Positions 23,071 through 34,326 of a stretch of DNA of 64,000 nucleotides are shown here, piece by piece (the first letter of the stretch is position 1; each line of letters starts with the position of its first letter). The stretch comes from Ulota crispa. Taxonomy: Eukaryota > Streptophyta > Bryopsida > Orthotrichales > Orthotrichaceae. The notes beneath the pieces were generated by a model, which had not been told where the DNA came from, made no database searches, and saw nothing but the letters and a program-made list of their open reading frames with translations. The stretch lies in assembly GCA_963920765.1 (NCBI GenBank), contig OY987242.1, forward strand, positions 36,108,002 through 36,172,001, in the 5' to 3' direction. The position numbers and the translations under genes were made by a program.

Positions 23071-23387
23071 TGGATATGGAGAAAAGGTTCTTTTTCAACA
23101 CTTGATTATTTTATTTTTTATTTTTTTGGGGGGACTTAGTTAGAACAAAGGCTACTGGGTGGCAATAAATTTGAAAAGAAATGTTAACTCTTAAGTGTGC
23201 ATGGAGGTGGGTTGCATGTAGATTTATAGCTTGAGGCAAAACAAGTTATAGTCCAAAGAGATTCCAAAAACAAGATCTTCAATTTTGCAGGTTTTTTTGT
23301 TTCTTCCATCTCCACATGAAGTGGTTTAGAGCCTTGCACAAAGTTGTAAAGCATTTAATGATCAGTATATTGTAGTCACACAGTTAA

Positions 23388-24238
23388 CCCCTAAATGCCT
23401 AAGGCACCAACTTTTGGTGTTGACAATACTTTGAAGTTCAAAAACCTAACTAGGTTGCTATTTTTAGTAGTTTGTATTTTTGAACTCTAGTTTTAGCATC
23501 AAAAATCTAGTTTTGAAAATGATTGATTATGAATTTTCTATTCAAGATTTTGGGCAAGGGTCTTGACTTTTTGTAGTGTTGAGAGCTTTTGGAAATGAGC
23601 CTCAAATACACTAGGTCTTGGAGAAAAAATTACACTAGTAATTCATTTTAAAAAACTATAGAAGAGGTTTCAAAAAGTTGTAAAGTGATTGGAGTTATGT
23701 ATACTATGTCCTTTAACCTTATATTTTTTTGGTAACCAATTTTTAGATTCAATGTGTGAAAAGATGATTGAAAGATTTCAATCAATTTATGCAGTTTCAA
23801 CATCCGCATGATCAAACATTATAATCTTTCAATTCAAAAGTGATATTGTTGTGTTTTCTTTTCCTATGTGATATCTAACATATCTAGATTGAATTTGTAC
23901 AATTATAGTTTTTTTTTTTTTTTTTGATACAACTCATTAAAATGTTGGTTTTTTGGTTCAATTTAACCCCTAAAGGACATAGTGTGCCGGTGCAACCAGT
24001 AGAATACAAGGTGTTTTTCTTGTATTTGGACTAGATTCACACCTTTACTACAATTGAGATCAACAAAGAAGTTGGAGAATAGATCAAAGCCATTCTAGTG
24101 AGCTACTAGAGATCCCAAATTAAAACTTCTTTTTGGTAGCAAATGCCAATTATACAGGAGCTTATATACTATGCCTTATGGTGCTTTAAAGGTTAAAGAA
24201 AATTCCTTAGCTCAAAAAAGGCCTTAGGCATTTAAGGG
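23388..24238. mobile_element. TTAA-flanked MITE (copy 7), host of copy 8
   Basis: TTAA at 23384-23387 and 24239-24242; ends CCCCTAAATGCCTAAGGC / GCCTTAGGCATTTAAGGG. A second TTAA element lies inside at 23967-24192. Confidence 0.8.
23967..24192 (+). mobile_element. TTAA-flanked MITE (copy 8), nested
   Basis: 226 bp; TTAA at 23963-23966 and 24193-24196; left end CCCCTAAAGGACATAG. The same short subfamily appears in reverse at 39910-40126. Confidence 0.8.
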
Positions 24239-24316
24239 TTAAGAATATTTATTTGTTATTCTTTTCTTCTTTTTTTGCATTTTTAAGCATAGTTGGATGT
24301 ATATCATTTGTTTCAA

Positions 24317-24628
24317 GAGAAAATTTCATGGATACCTTTGAAGTTTGCCATATTTTCATAGCCACCCATGCTTTTACAAAAATTTCACAAATACCCTTGG
24401 ACCAAAATTTTCAGGCGTTTGTTTTGTTGTGCATACCACTTCCCTTCTTCCTTTGTGCGCATGCATAGCAAGAAAGAGGTAGTGTGCGCACAAAGGGAGA
24501 AGGAAGTGACATACATGACAAAACAAACGCCTGAAAATTTTGGTCCAAGAATATTTCTGAGATTTCTGAAAAAGCAAGGGTATCTATGAAATAATGACAA
24601 TCTTCAGGGGTATTCTTGAAATCTTCCC
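24317..24628. mobile_element. Mutator-like foldback MITE (copy M3)
   Basis: 312 bp; flanks TTGTTTCAA (24308-24316) and TTATTTCAA (24629-24637) agree at 8 of 9. Ends GAGAAAATTTCATGG / reversed GGGAAGATTTCAAGA. Same family as 19184-19496. Hairpin symmetry creates matching open frames on both strands, none of which is a gene. Confidence 0.8.
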
Positions 24629-24639
24629 TTATTTCAAAT

Positions 24640-25193
24640 AGCTCCTACAAATAGCATTGACATCATTTGTTGTTCATGCTTTGGATAGTAAATTCTTAAG
24701 GATTAATTTGGAGCAGTCCACACTATGTTCCATGTTCCAACTCTATGGGTTTCATTTTAACACAACAGACCCAAAATCGTTGAGTTATGAAGAAGTTACA
24801 AAAAAAAAAATGAAATAAAATGCTTGAATGCTTTATGTAAACAAATTGTTGGAAATTGGCGCTTTAGTTAGATTTTTGGCTTTGCTACAGTAGACTAATT
24901 TCGTAAAGCAAAGCTCTACTTTCAAAAGTGTTGCCACAGAGTCATTTTCATTTTAACAAGGACTTAGGAAGTAATAGAAAGTTGTATGTCATGATTTCAA
25001 GCTTCTAGGCAATCACGTGATAAGAAAGTAGTAGGCCTTGGAATATAGTACAAAATATCCTTATGGGCCTTTGGGCATAGCCATTGGTGCAAGAAAATTC
25101 CATTGATCTTAGAAACAATCTATTGGATGTATAAGATGTGTCATTTGTTTGTTCCATCTACACAACTCAATGTAAAAAATTCAAATCAATTGT
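24640..25193. other. No gene seen; dispersed repeat G at 24700-24960
   Basis: Part of this stretch is a diverged second copy of the text at 18200-18450. Nothing else recognised. Confidence 0.4.
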
Positions 25194-25346
25194 GCAAATC
25201 TTCTAAAAAGAAGATAAATGATCCTAAATTACAACAACTACCAATTGCAAATCTTCTAAAAAGAAGATAAATGATCCTAAATTACAACAACTACCAATTG
25301 CAAATCTTCTAAAAAGAAGATAAATGATCCTAAATTACAACAACTT
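25194..25346. repeat. 53-bp tandem repeat, 2.9 copies
   Basis: Identical units beginning GCAAATCTTCTAAAAAGAAG start at 25194, 25247 and 25300; no differences in the first two. Confidence 0.95.
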
Positions 25347-25928
25347 ACTAGATGTATAGGAAAAAAAACAACATTTAGAGGAATTGTTGGTCTTTCCAAC
25401 TTTTATTTATTTGGAAGGGTAAAGAGAATCTAAGGGCAGATGTAAGTATTAAATGCACTTTGTAATTTAGAAATTAAAAATGACAAGATTTTTCTTGCAT
25501 TGCCGCACATACCCAAATAGAAACTCAAAACATGTACTTTGGTAATGCATTTTCTTGCTAGTTATGTTTTCTGTAAATTGTGTATAGCTCATGTGTGTCT
25601 TACACTAGTAGATGGTTTATTGTTAGAACCCATCTAGTGCAAACTCCCAAGCTTTGGTCTCTACATAAAAGTATATGGAGAAATCTACATAGACCAAAAT
25701 TAGAGTTGATAAAAGAGTTGTCTATTAATTGCATGAAAGGGTATTTAATTTATTAAGGTTATACTTCTTACTTGTTAATTGAGTAAAAAAGTAACTACTT
25801 GGGAAATTTTATTGATAAATCAAAGTTTGCATCCTCAAATAATTATTGTATGTCACACACTTTCTTCAAAGTGGATTAGTCCATAAGAATTTTAATGTTT
25901 GTAGATTCACCAAAGAGAACGCCATATC
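25347..25928. other. No gene seen
   Basis: AT-rich; nothing identifiable. Confidence 0.4.
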
Positions 25929-26072
25929 CACTAGAAGAAAAATGTGTCCTTAACAACTAGTTCACAGCAACTACAAATGTCCTAAACAATCATACAATGA
26001 CTCAATTATAATTGTTTAGGACATTTGTATTCATTATGAACCAGTCATTTAGGACATATTTTTCCTCTAGTG
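25929..26072. mobile_element. CACTA MITE, 144 bp
   Basis: Ends CACTAGAAGAAAAATGTGTC and its inverse closing in CTCTAGTG. The motif TGTCCTAA / TTTAGGACA repeats symmetrically inside, like subterminal transposase sites of CACTA elements. Flanks ATC and ATT agree at two of three positions. Its ends differ from those of the large CACTA at 44133-62173, so that element was probably not its source. Confidence 0.8.
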
Positions 26073-26079
26073 ATTGTGA

Positions 26080-26300
26080 GCAAGGATCTATGAGCTATGA
26101 GCCTAATTTTTTGTTGAAAACTAGATTTCACCTATAATTGTGTACTTAGGGTCCCATAATTGTGCATTTAAATTCTCATCCCTTGAAAAACTTGGTGTTT
26201 TTTAGTTATTTTTGTTGATTACAAGCTCAAAATGGGTTCTCACTCACAAAAATCTTGGCTTGCCACTCATGGCTCACCATTTTATGCTCACAAAATAGCG
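26080..26300 (-). repeat. Dispersed repeat F, copy 2
   Basis: Reverse-oriented relative of 12310-12600. Confidence 0.45.
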
Positions 26301-26666
26301 TCATCCGATTCACTAATAAATGGTAATTAGAAACATCAAATTCAAAAAATTCCACTTACCACTCATGGAATATACACTTCTCAAAATTTGACGTACAAAC
26401 CAACATTGATTCGTTTTTGTAACAAAAGAGGCACATGATATCCATAATCACTTAAAATCATTTAAGCAGATCAAGACTTTTTTATACATCAAACAACAAA
26501 ATTGATAAAAATAACTTACAAATATCATCATTTTTCAATTGTTGAAAGATGGGTGGTGCATATGTGAGTCCAAAAAGTTGAACGTTGTATTTGAAATGTC
26601 CTTACAACAATAACATAATTGTTGTCCTCTTTCTTTTGACATGGACAAAGTTATAAGCTTGTTTAA

Positions 26667-27936
26667 ACCCTAAAGGCCCAAGCCTTTTTTTTTGTGAAAA
26701 TCACTCAAAACTGTCACTTTTGGGGGAGAGAGGAGAAATGTAATTTTTTTATTTTTTATTTTTTGGAAATTCAATCAAAAGATCTTGCCCTAAACTATGA
26801 GAGGGAAGGTAGGAGCACCCATAAACGTCAAACTAAGGGTTTTGAACATGATGACTATTAATGTATAGCTAGCAAATTATAGGATCCTATTAGGAACAGA
26901 AAAAAATTGAGTTTGCACTTTCAAATGTATTATTTGGATACAATGAGAATAAGTTATGAATTTTTAAACAGCAAATTGTCATTGTACCCATAACCACTTT
27001 TAAGAATTCATGTTCACATGTTGTACATTCTTGTCACTACATTTATTCACTTCCATAGATTTTTTAAGATTTCAAAAGTGACGATTATGGGGACACTGAC
27101 GCTTATGGGTACTCCTACCTTACTTGTGGGAAAAAAATCAGCTCATTCTAGTTGTAGAGGAGTGAGATATTGACATTTGAAGTGAAAACAAAAGTTTTTT
27201 TCCCCGCTGCCCAAAAATTTCAAAAGCCTTTAACGGCTCCTATATCAAAAAATTGCTCTACGCAAGTTGAGGTTTATTTTTCCCATGTAGAAGACCAAGT
27301 TAGGTAAATGTGGGAGAATTTTCAAATGAAACAAAGGAGTGGATCATACTCTGTAAAATCTTGCAATGCTGTAAAGTCATGAAATTTGCATATACACTAG
27401 GCTAAATTGGAGGATTTATGTAAAATTCAAAAACCCAAATTACTTTGATCCAAATGGCAAAAACCAAGGAATTTTAGTCTACTACAACTTGCAAAAAAAA
27501 AACCAAAAAACAAATACACAAAGAGCTCAAAAAAATAAAGCAACAAGTTTTACAAGGGGGAAAAGGAATGGAGGTTTGGGAGTCCCATACCTACCTGCAA
27601 ACTAAAGCTTCTCATAACTTTCATCTCATTTATCATAATTGAATGATTCAAAGCTTCCCAAATACATAAAAATCTAAAGAACCAATTTCAAAATTTTATT
27701 TAAAAAAGTTGCAATTTTGTTTTTTGTTTTTGTTGCCCAATTCTCCCCTGTTTTTCAGTTATTCATGCATAACTTCTTCAATAATTGTCAAAATGAAGGA
27801 AAAATTAGATTTCCACTCAAATCTTATAATTCTCCATTTTCAATAAAAGTTTCAGAATATTACGCAAAGTAGTTTAACCATAGGTAACTGCCCAAAATCC
27901 CATTTGTCCACCGAGGAGATAACGGGCCTTTAGGGG
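26667..27936. mobile_element. TTAA-flanked element (copy 9) with nested MITE
   Basis: TTAA at 26663-26666 and 27937-27940; ends ACCCTAAAGGCCC / GGGCCTTTAGGGG. Internal text aligns in reverse with 41395-42941. A TA-MITE at 26807-27120 interrupts it; the other copy shows the uninterrupted site. Confidence 0.8.
26807..27120. mobile_element. TA-flanked MITE, GCACCCATAAGCG family (copy B2)
   Basis: 314 bp; ends AGGTAGGAGCACCCATAA and ACTCCTACCT; right TA at 27121-27122, left TA mutated to GA. The related element at 42790-42860 (reverse strand) carries GGGAGG-TA-CTTGTGGG without insertion, which confirms TA as the target. Confidence 0.85.
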
Positions 27937-27959
27937 TTAAGATGATTCTTGGTGCATAT

Positions 27960-28215
27960 TACAGGGTGCCTAAGCTAGTTAAGATATTCAAGTGTTTCTG
28001 GTAACAAATACAAACTTTTCACCATCACTTTGTTCAGTCCACGCACGTCAGCAAAATTCCTTTTTTACTCACTATAAGGGTATTGATACTATGTAGGAGA
28101 TTTAAAGAGTTGAATGAAGTGTTTGGCAAAATCCTTCCTTAATAAAAATCTTCAACTCCCGAAGCTTATTTTGCAACAAATTTGTGAATTGAGTCTAATG
28201 GTAGTATGGTCCCAT
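27960..28215 (-). pseudogene. Relic of a Ty3/gypsy reverse transcriptase
   Basis: On the minus strand short pieces follow the expected order of a gypsy RT: KLRELKIFIKEGF, then VSKKG, CVD, and LNKVMVKSLYLLPETLEYL. In the family these are the region before the first RT block, the VKKKDG segment, CVDYR and LNKVTIKNRYPLP. The pieces lie in different phases with stops between, so the gene is heavily decayed. No LTRs were found. Recognition is by motif order only. Confidence 0.6.
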
Positions 28216-30190
28216 CTTAAAGATTAACATAAGGGATGTTCATGTAGAAAGTCGACATCTTTTCTTTTCAAAGACATATTCAAACTCCGTATCATTTCAA
28301 AATTTATATCCATAGAACGGCTTCTTTACAAGTTGGAGTTGCATAAACAAACTACCATTCTTATATGCTTTTGTAAATGCTATGGCTTCCATGATAAAGA
28401 GCTTGATGGGTAGAAGTTTCATAATAACGGTTCATCAAATTGTTAATTTATGCAATTTCTAATATGTAAGAAAATTGAATTGCTTCGAAAAAGAACCCTA
28501 AGATTAATGGGTTTGAATATGCTCAAACAAATGTTTAGTAAAACGAAACTTCTATATTTTCTCGTTGGTATTGCAAAAGGAACAATTCCATGACTAGCAT
28601 TGCTTGAAAACAAAGGTTATTTATCTATCAACTCTTCACATGTGTTTTGTCGTTGTTTGGAGAGAAATCTTCACAAATTAAAATGAAGACAATTTTAGTA
28701 TGACCAACTTTTTCAAATCAAAGATGCATACACCTTTAAAGCTATTGAGGCTTTAACATTATAAACTACAGGTATCAAATTTTTATTACAAGAACAACCA
28801 TCGGTCAAGAAGCTAGAAAGCCTCAATCTCCAATATAAAATTCCTCAAACTTTTGCAAAAATGAACATGAGCGCACCTACCATACATGTAAACATGAAAT
28901 AAGAGTCTCTTCACACCATGTATCACATCCCAACACTAAAAGTCCCATTCAACATGAAATTCTAAAATATTTGGATCGTAAAGGCAATTTAAGTGCTCGT
29001 TTTCTTTTTTGCAAATCAAGTGTTGGAACTTGACTCCCAAGTTGGATTTCTTTTTTTCTTAGAATTTTCTAGCAAAGTCAAAGTTTCTTGGCTCTTAGAA
29101 TTTCAAAAAATGTTACTATATAGGCATTTTTGTGTGAACCAACCTTGGATTACAATGTGAAGCTATGAGTCCCAATTTCACTTTATGCAATTAAATAGAT
29201 TTTGAACAATGGAGCATACAACATGTTGAGAAATCTAGACTAGGCTTGTGTGTGCATGTTTGTAATGCATGAACAAATACAATCCAACAATTCCCATTTT
29301 CAACCAACTTTTCACAAGCATGCATTGGTTATTTTTATTTAAAAAAAGCCATATTTATGTTGTGATATACTTTAATTTTACTTTTCGAAAAATATGGTCA
29401 GCTTTTTATTCAATACTTTCAAATCTCAATCAAATTTTTACAATTTAAAACGGCGGAAAATACATCAAATGTTGGTTCTTTCCAAACCTTGGATTACACT
29501 AAAATAAAATAAAATAAAAAGAAAAAATATGCGACGTGGAGACTTGGTGTGAACCGCCCCCTAAGTCAAGTGGCGTCTTCAATTCCATAGCCCCAACCAC
29601 ATCAATTCAACTCAATTACTTGCAACATGCACAATAGCTTGTTGTTTTCCCCTCCATGCCACCAAATTGAAACATATTTTTATTCCTCACCACAGGCACA
29701 CCACTTGAATTCCAAGGTTGAGCCATCTTTGTCGTCCAGTTGAACGTCTTACCAACTTCCAAACTAGTATTTCAAGTAGGCTGCCCCATACTAATTTCTC
29801 AACGTTTTACACTACATAAATACTTACTAATACTAAAATGATTTTCATTCATAATTAATACAATTTTTTAAAGGATATCAACAACATTGTTGCAAAAAAT
29901 GGAAACTAGTAACGCCCAAGTTGTAAACCATATTGAACCATAATACCTAAAGAGTTGCATATGCGTCCAGGTGGCCAAACAATGAATAATGAGATAACTT
30001 TATAGGAAAACACAACCTAATTGTTGAGGCAACTTAAATGCACTATTTAGTGTAGGTTATGTAGTCTATCTTGTCTTATTCTACTCATTTTTAAATACTG
30101 GGATCTCTAGGGAGCAACCTTCCCATACATCTAATACTTATAAAAAATGCCCCCTTCCGTGTCCGTTGGGTAATTACTATCGACTTGGTA
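28216..30190. other. No gene seen
   Basis: AT-rich, probably decayed retroelement and other repeats. Nothing definite. Confidence 0.45.
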
Positions 30191-30194
30191 GGTA

Positions 30195-30512
30195 AGAGGG
30201 GGGTGGATGGGGGGATGGATGGGGATGGGGGAGGGATGGATGGGGATGGGGGAGGGATGGATGGGGATGGGGGAGGGATGGATGGAGATGGAGGAGGGAT
30301 GGGGGAGGGATGGGGGATGGATGGGGGTGGATGGGGGTGGATGGATGGGGGATGGATGGGGGATGGATGGGGGATGGGGGATGGGGGATGGGGGATGGAT
30401 GGGGATGGATGGGGGATGGATGGGGATGGATGGGGGTGGATGGGGGTGGATGGATGGGGGATGGGGGTGGATGGGGATGGGGTATGGGACGTGGGATGGG
30501 GCATGGGGGACA
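30195..30512. repeat. GGATGG/GGGGGATGGAT minisatellite
   Basis: About 320 bases of G-rich GGATGG-type units with frequent GGGG tracts on the plus strand. Long open frames on both strands here (Gly/Met/Trp-rich one way, Pro/His/Ser-rich the other) follow from the repeat and are not genes. The G runs could form quadruplexes. Confidence 0.95.
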
Positions 30513-30650
30513 TGGGCACATGTAATTATGCTCAAACTTGCACATGCTCAAACTTGTATTTATCGTGGTAAATGGGTTTACCAACTCGTTTATACAATAC
30601 AAAACAAAGCAACTGATCGTATATAATACTTGGAAATCCCTGGCAACTTG

Positions 30651-30808
30651 CAGATCCTAACACTGTATGGAGATTCAGACTGCTTCAGTACCCGGCCACA
30701 GTGGCAGCAAAGTGGACTCAATTTGACCCAGCACGACCAAAAAAGCATCCTGATTCTGACCGGAAACCCGGCCCTGACCTCGGAATCTCCGCCCGCCCTT
30801 ACCCTCAG
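30651..30808 (+). other. Isolated exon-like block
   Basis: A GC-rich block lies between CAACTTGCAG and CCTCAG|GTGAAT. Two of three frames are open throughout; one contains FDPARPKKHPDSDRKPGPD, the other TLYGDSDCFSTRPQWQQSG. The local composition is sharply different from its surroundings. No family recognised; a captured or relic exon is one reading, chance another. Confidence 0.3.
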
Positions 30809-30903
30809 GTGAATTTGAAACTGTGAAGCGCTGCCCTTTGCTTTGCATTGCATTGGAAGTAGCAAATACTTTAGTAAGTTCGTACCACACCACCACAAAG
30901 GGT

Positions 30904-31795
30904 ACCGTACTGCGTTGTACAGTGCCAGTTAGTATTGATTGGTAGGTTTTAGAATTCTAAAGAAGTTTGTAAAACAAAAAATGTAAAGGTCATTTTAATC
31001 TCATATTTTTGGTATCTGATTTTCATGCAATCCCAATTGATCATACAAATCTTGGTTATTAAAAATCAAAATCTTATTTTTGATACGTTGTTTTGTGTCA
31101 AAATCATGGTTTTATAAGAAAGTTGATCAAAACACATTGGTGATGAATTTTTAAGATTTGATTGCATGGATAGGTAGGAGACATCCAAACACACATGTTT
31201 TCATTGAACAAACATCTCCAAAGAGTTCAAAATTCTTTCAATAGAGGTTCAAATGTTAAAATGATTGTGACCAAATTTAGTAAAATAGATAATTCTCTAC
31301 GGTAATTAAATTATGCTATTTGACTCATATATTATGAGTATATCTATACCTTTGAACATGATAATATGTTTATTTTGCCAAAAGCTGATTAAAAATTGGA
31401 GATAATTATTTACTAAATTTGGTCATGATCACTCCATTATTTGAACTTCTATTGAAGGAATTTTGAACTTTTTGAAGATGTTTGTTAAATGGAAACATGT
31501 GTGTTTGGATGTTTCCTACTTATCCATGCAATCAAATCTTAAAAATTCATCACCCATGTGTTTTGATCAACTTTCTTGTAAAACCATGATTTTGACACAA
31601 AACAACATATCAAAAATAAGATTTTGATTCTTAGTAACCAAAATTTGGTATGGTTGATTGGGATTGCATGAGAATCAAATACCAAAAATACAAGATTAAA
31701 ATGACCTTTACATTTATTGTTCTACAAACTTCTTTAGAATGCCAAAACAAGTTCTACCTATCAATACTAACTAGTACTGTACAACGCAGTACGGT
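30904..31795. mobile_element. Long foldback element, arms about 395 bp
   Basis: The arms 30904-31297 and 31399-31795 are inverted copies with ends ACCGTACTGCGTTGTACAGT / GTACAACGCAGTACGGT and a loop of about 100 bp. Arms look roughly 90% alike by eye. I cannot find a clear target duplication, so the superfamily is open. A plus-strand frame at 31650-31889 starts in the arm and is not a gene. Confidence 0.8.
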
Positions 31796-31883
31796 TGCCT
31801 TGACAATTAGGTTGTCTTACCCTTGTAAGTTACCTCATGACTCATCACTTGGCCACTTGGAGGTGCATGCAACTCTATATATA

Positions 31884-32314
31884 AGGTAAGAGGTCCATAA
31901 ATTGACCATGCAGCATTTTAATTTTGTATTTTTGTTGGCCGTGCAACATGCACCCTATAATGCTAGCAAGTAATTAAATTTTAGACAAAAACAAATGGAA
32001 TCAATGACTTGTGCACGTTCATCCACACATACACTAATTTTAGTAACTATCATCCAAAATTTGGCAAATGCAGTGTTTTCTTGGGGAGGGTCCTGGCAAT
32101 TTCATCCATTTTTCACTAGATTTTTTTGTGCTTTGGTAGCCAATCCAAAATAGAGGTAAGATTTAGACAAAAATTCTTCAGGAATTCAAAAGCTGCGACC
32201 TTGTTTTAAATGCGTTTTCTTATCCATGAATGAGTGACATGTTTCTTCAAATATTTATTACTATCATTAATGAGTTAGGTGGACTTACATGATTGGTCTA
32301 TGGACTTCCTACCT
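31884..32314. mobile_element. TA-flanked MITE, AGGTAAGAGGTCC type
   Basis: 431 bp; TA at 31882-31883 and 32315-32316; ends AGGTAAGAGGTCCATAA / CTATGGACTTCCTACCT. It again starts with AG|GTAAGAG. Confidence 0.75.
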
Positions 32315-32524
32315 TACTTAATTTTCATGTAATTATGATTTGAACGCTACTAATTTATTTTTTTGCAACTTCATTGTTGTTGCCAGACCCTCATAAAATT
32401 TGTTTGTTGCAATAATGTCCAAACAAAATTACTCTAGCAGCAATCAATATTTGCATCGTGCAGAATGTCAAGAAATTAGTCTTGGGCAACCTAAAGGCAA
32501 TATTTAGTGTAGGTAGAAAGTCTG

Positions 32525-32870
32525 AAGACCGGGTTCTGCCAAATTAAAACGGTGTTTTGTAAAAAAAACAAGTGGCCAGTAGCCACACTTACTTCTTTGT
32601 GCAAAAGTAGATCCCTTGAATTTTCTACACTTATGGTTGTGCTCCATTTGAAATTTGAAACCGACAGTTCTAATTTTTAGAAATTATTGTCTCCAAAGTC
32701 TTGTTCTAAAATGCCATTGGTGAAGAAACTATTTTTAGTAGAACAACGCATGGATGGAACCTTGAGCAAAGTGGTTGTGGTTATCTCTCAATACGCCAAA
32801 AATATATTTTCACTTCTTCATATGTTCCAAACTGGCTGTTTCTTTGGCTTGTGTGGCCCTAGCATGAAGT
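32525..32870. mobile_element. GCCGGGGCCACA-type repeat (copy D3)
   Basis: The right end TTGTGTGGCCCTAGC and internal text match 8342-8653 and 22731-23070. Ends are diverged. Confidence 0.5.
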
Positions 32871-32945
32871 TACTGAAATATTAAAGCTCGTGCCCCCATT
32901 TGCACTAGTCCATGGATTGACATGTTTATTTGTCGTTGCCCGCTA

Positions 32946-33686
32946 CTCCTAAAGGCCCAAGCAGTGTTTTTTTGGCAACGTAGCAATTTTGGGTAGCTCA
33001 CTACAAATGGGATTTTCACTTTTTACTTTTGAAATTTTCACACATGATGTGCTCGAGGAGTGGCTTTAAGGTCTCACAATTTTCATAACTTTTGACCCCA
33101 TGGATCAAAAGTTATTGCATACTATATTGTTTTCTTTGTTTGGCGGGCAGTCCAGGCAGATAAAAAAACTTCTTTAAAAATTATATTTTTAAAAATTTTA
33201 CTTTTGGAATTGGTTCTTTAGATTTATGCATATGTGAGAAGCTTTGAATCATTCAATTCAAATTTGTGAGGTGAAAGTTATGAGAAATTTTAGTTTGTGG
33301 GTAGGTATGGAGTCTCTCTAGACCACACCTACCCACAAACTAAAATTTCTCATAACTTTCATCTCACAAATCAAAATGGAATGATTCAAAGCTTCTCACA
33401 TAAGCGTAAATCTAAAGAACCAGTTCCAAACCAAAAATTCAAAAAAATGTAATTTTTAAAGAAGTTTTTTTATCTGCCTAGACTACCCGCCAAACAAAGA
33501 AAACAACATAGCATGCAATAACTTTTGATCCATGTAGTCAAAAGTTATGAAAATTGTGGGACCTTAAAGCTACTCCTTGGGCACATCATGTGTGAAAATT
33601 TCAAAAATAAAAAGTGAAAATCCCATTTGTAGTGAGCTGCTCAAAATTGCTATGTTGCCAAAAAACACTGCTTGGGCCTTTAGGGG
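32946..33686. mobile_element. TTAA-type palindromic MITE (copy 10)
   Basis: The right side is GGCCTTTAGGGG-TTAA (33687-33690); the left TTAA is altered to GCTA. Left and right halves are inverted copies over nearly the full 741 bp, centred near 33316. Confidence 0.8.
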
Positions 33687-33690
33687 TTAA

Positions 33691-34110
33691 AATGCATTTT
33701 TTTTGAATTTTCATTTGCACTAGCAAGAAGAATCTAAGGTATAAGTGCAAATAAAAAAACACAAGTATAATCTAAAAGCACATGAAAATTTCAAGGCCCC
33801 ATCGCATAGAAGGTCCCACATGATTGTTTCCATCTCTTGGAGGTCATGCAAAATTGCCTCATTTGTTGCTTGGAATGAGGGAATGCATCATTTGAGAAAA
33901 CATTTTTGTTTGACAAGTTCTCCCACACATATGACAAAAGCATCTAAAGAACATTTGTGGAAACTCATGTAAAAAGAATAAACACATTCTGTTCTAGTAA
34001 TTTGAGCTATTTTTTAAATCAAATTTTAGAACTAGTGCTCCAATGTTTGGGGAGGTTTTCGAGCTTCAATAGTTAAAAATTAGACATTTTCGCCTAGTGA
34101 AAAAGCTTAG
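33691..34110. other. No gene seen
   Basis: A 75-codon plus frame at 33745-33972 has no recognised motif. I do not call it. Confidence 0.35.
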
Positions 34111-34119
34111 TTTTTTTAA

Positions 34120-34317
34120 TAAACAAGGGTAAAAGTAATAATTTGCTCCTTAGCTAAACTTTTCCACTAGGTATTATTCAATTGTAACTCTTTAGTGTTT
34201 ATAGATTAAACCAAGATCTCTAAATCCAAAAATGAATTCATTTTTTTCAAATTCAACTTATTGATGATAAATATCTAAAATTTACCCCCCCACCTAGGTG
34301 TGCACATATCAATTCCC
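34120..34317. mobile_element. Mutator-like foldback family, short copy
   Basis: The right end GGTGTGCACATATCAATTCCC-type sequence (ending at 34317) equals the terminal repeat of 38007-38417. TTTTTTTAA occurs on both sides (34111-34119 and 34318-34326), a possible 9-bp duplication, though low in complexity. The left end is diverged. Confidence 0.5.
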
Positions 34318-34326
34318 TTTTTTTAA

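Noticed and set aside
24253..24600. Paired open frames on opposite strands
   Set aside because: They mirror each other because the region is a foldback element.
25194..25346. CRISPR-like spaced repeats
   Set aside because: Units are contiguous with no unique spacers, in plant DNA.
30091..30626. Long open frames on both strands (Pro/Ser/His-rich and Gly/Met/Trp-rich)
   Set aside because: They are translations of the GGATGG minisatellite in several phases; no gene features.
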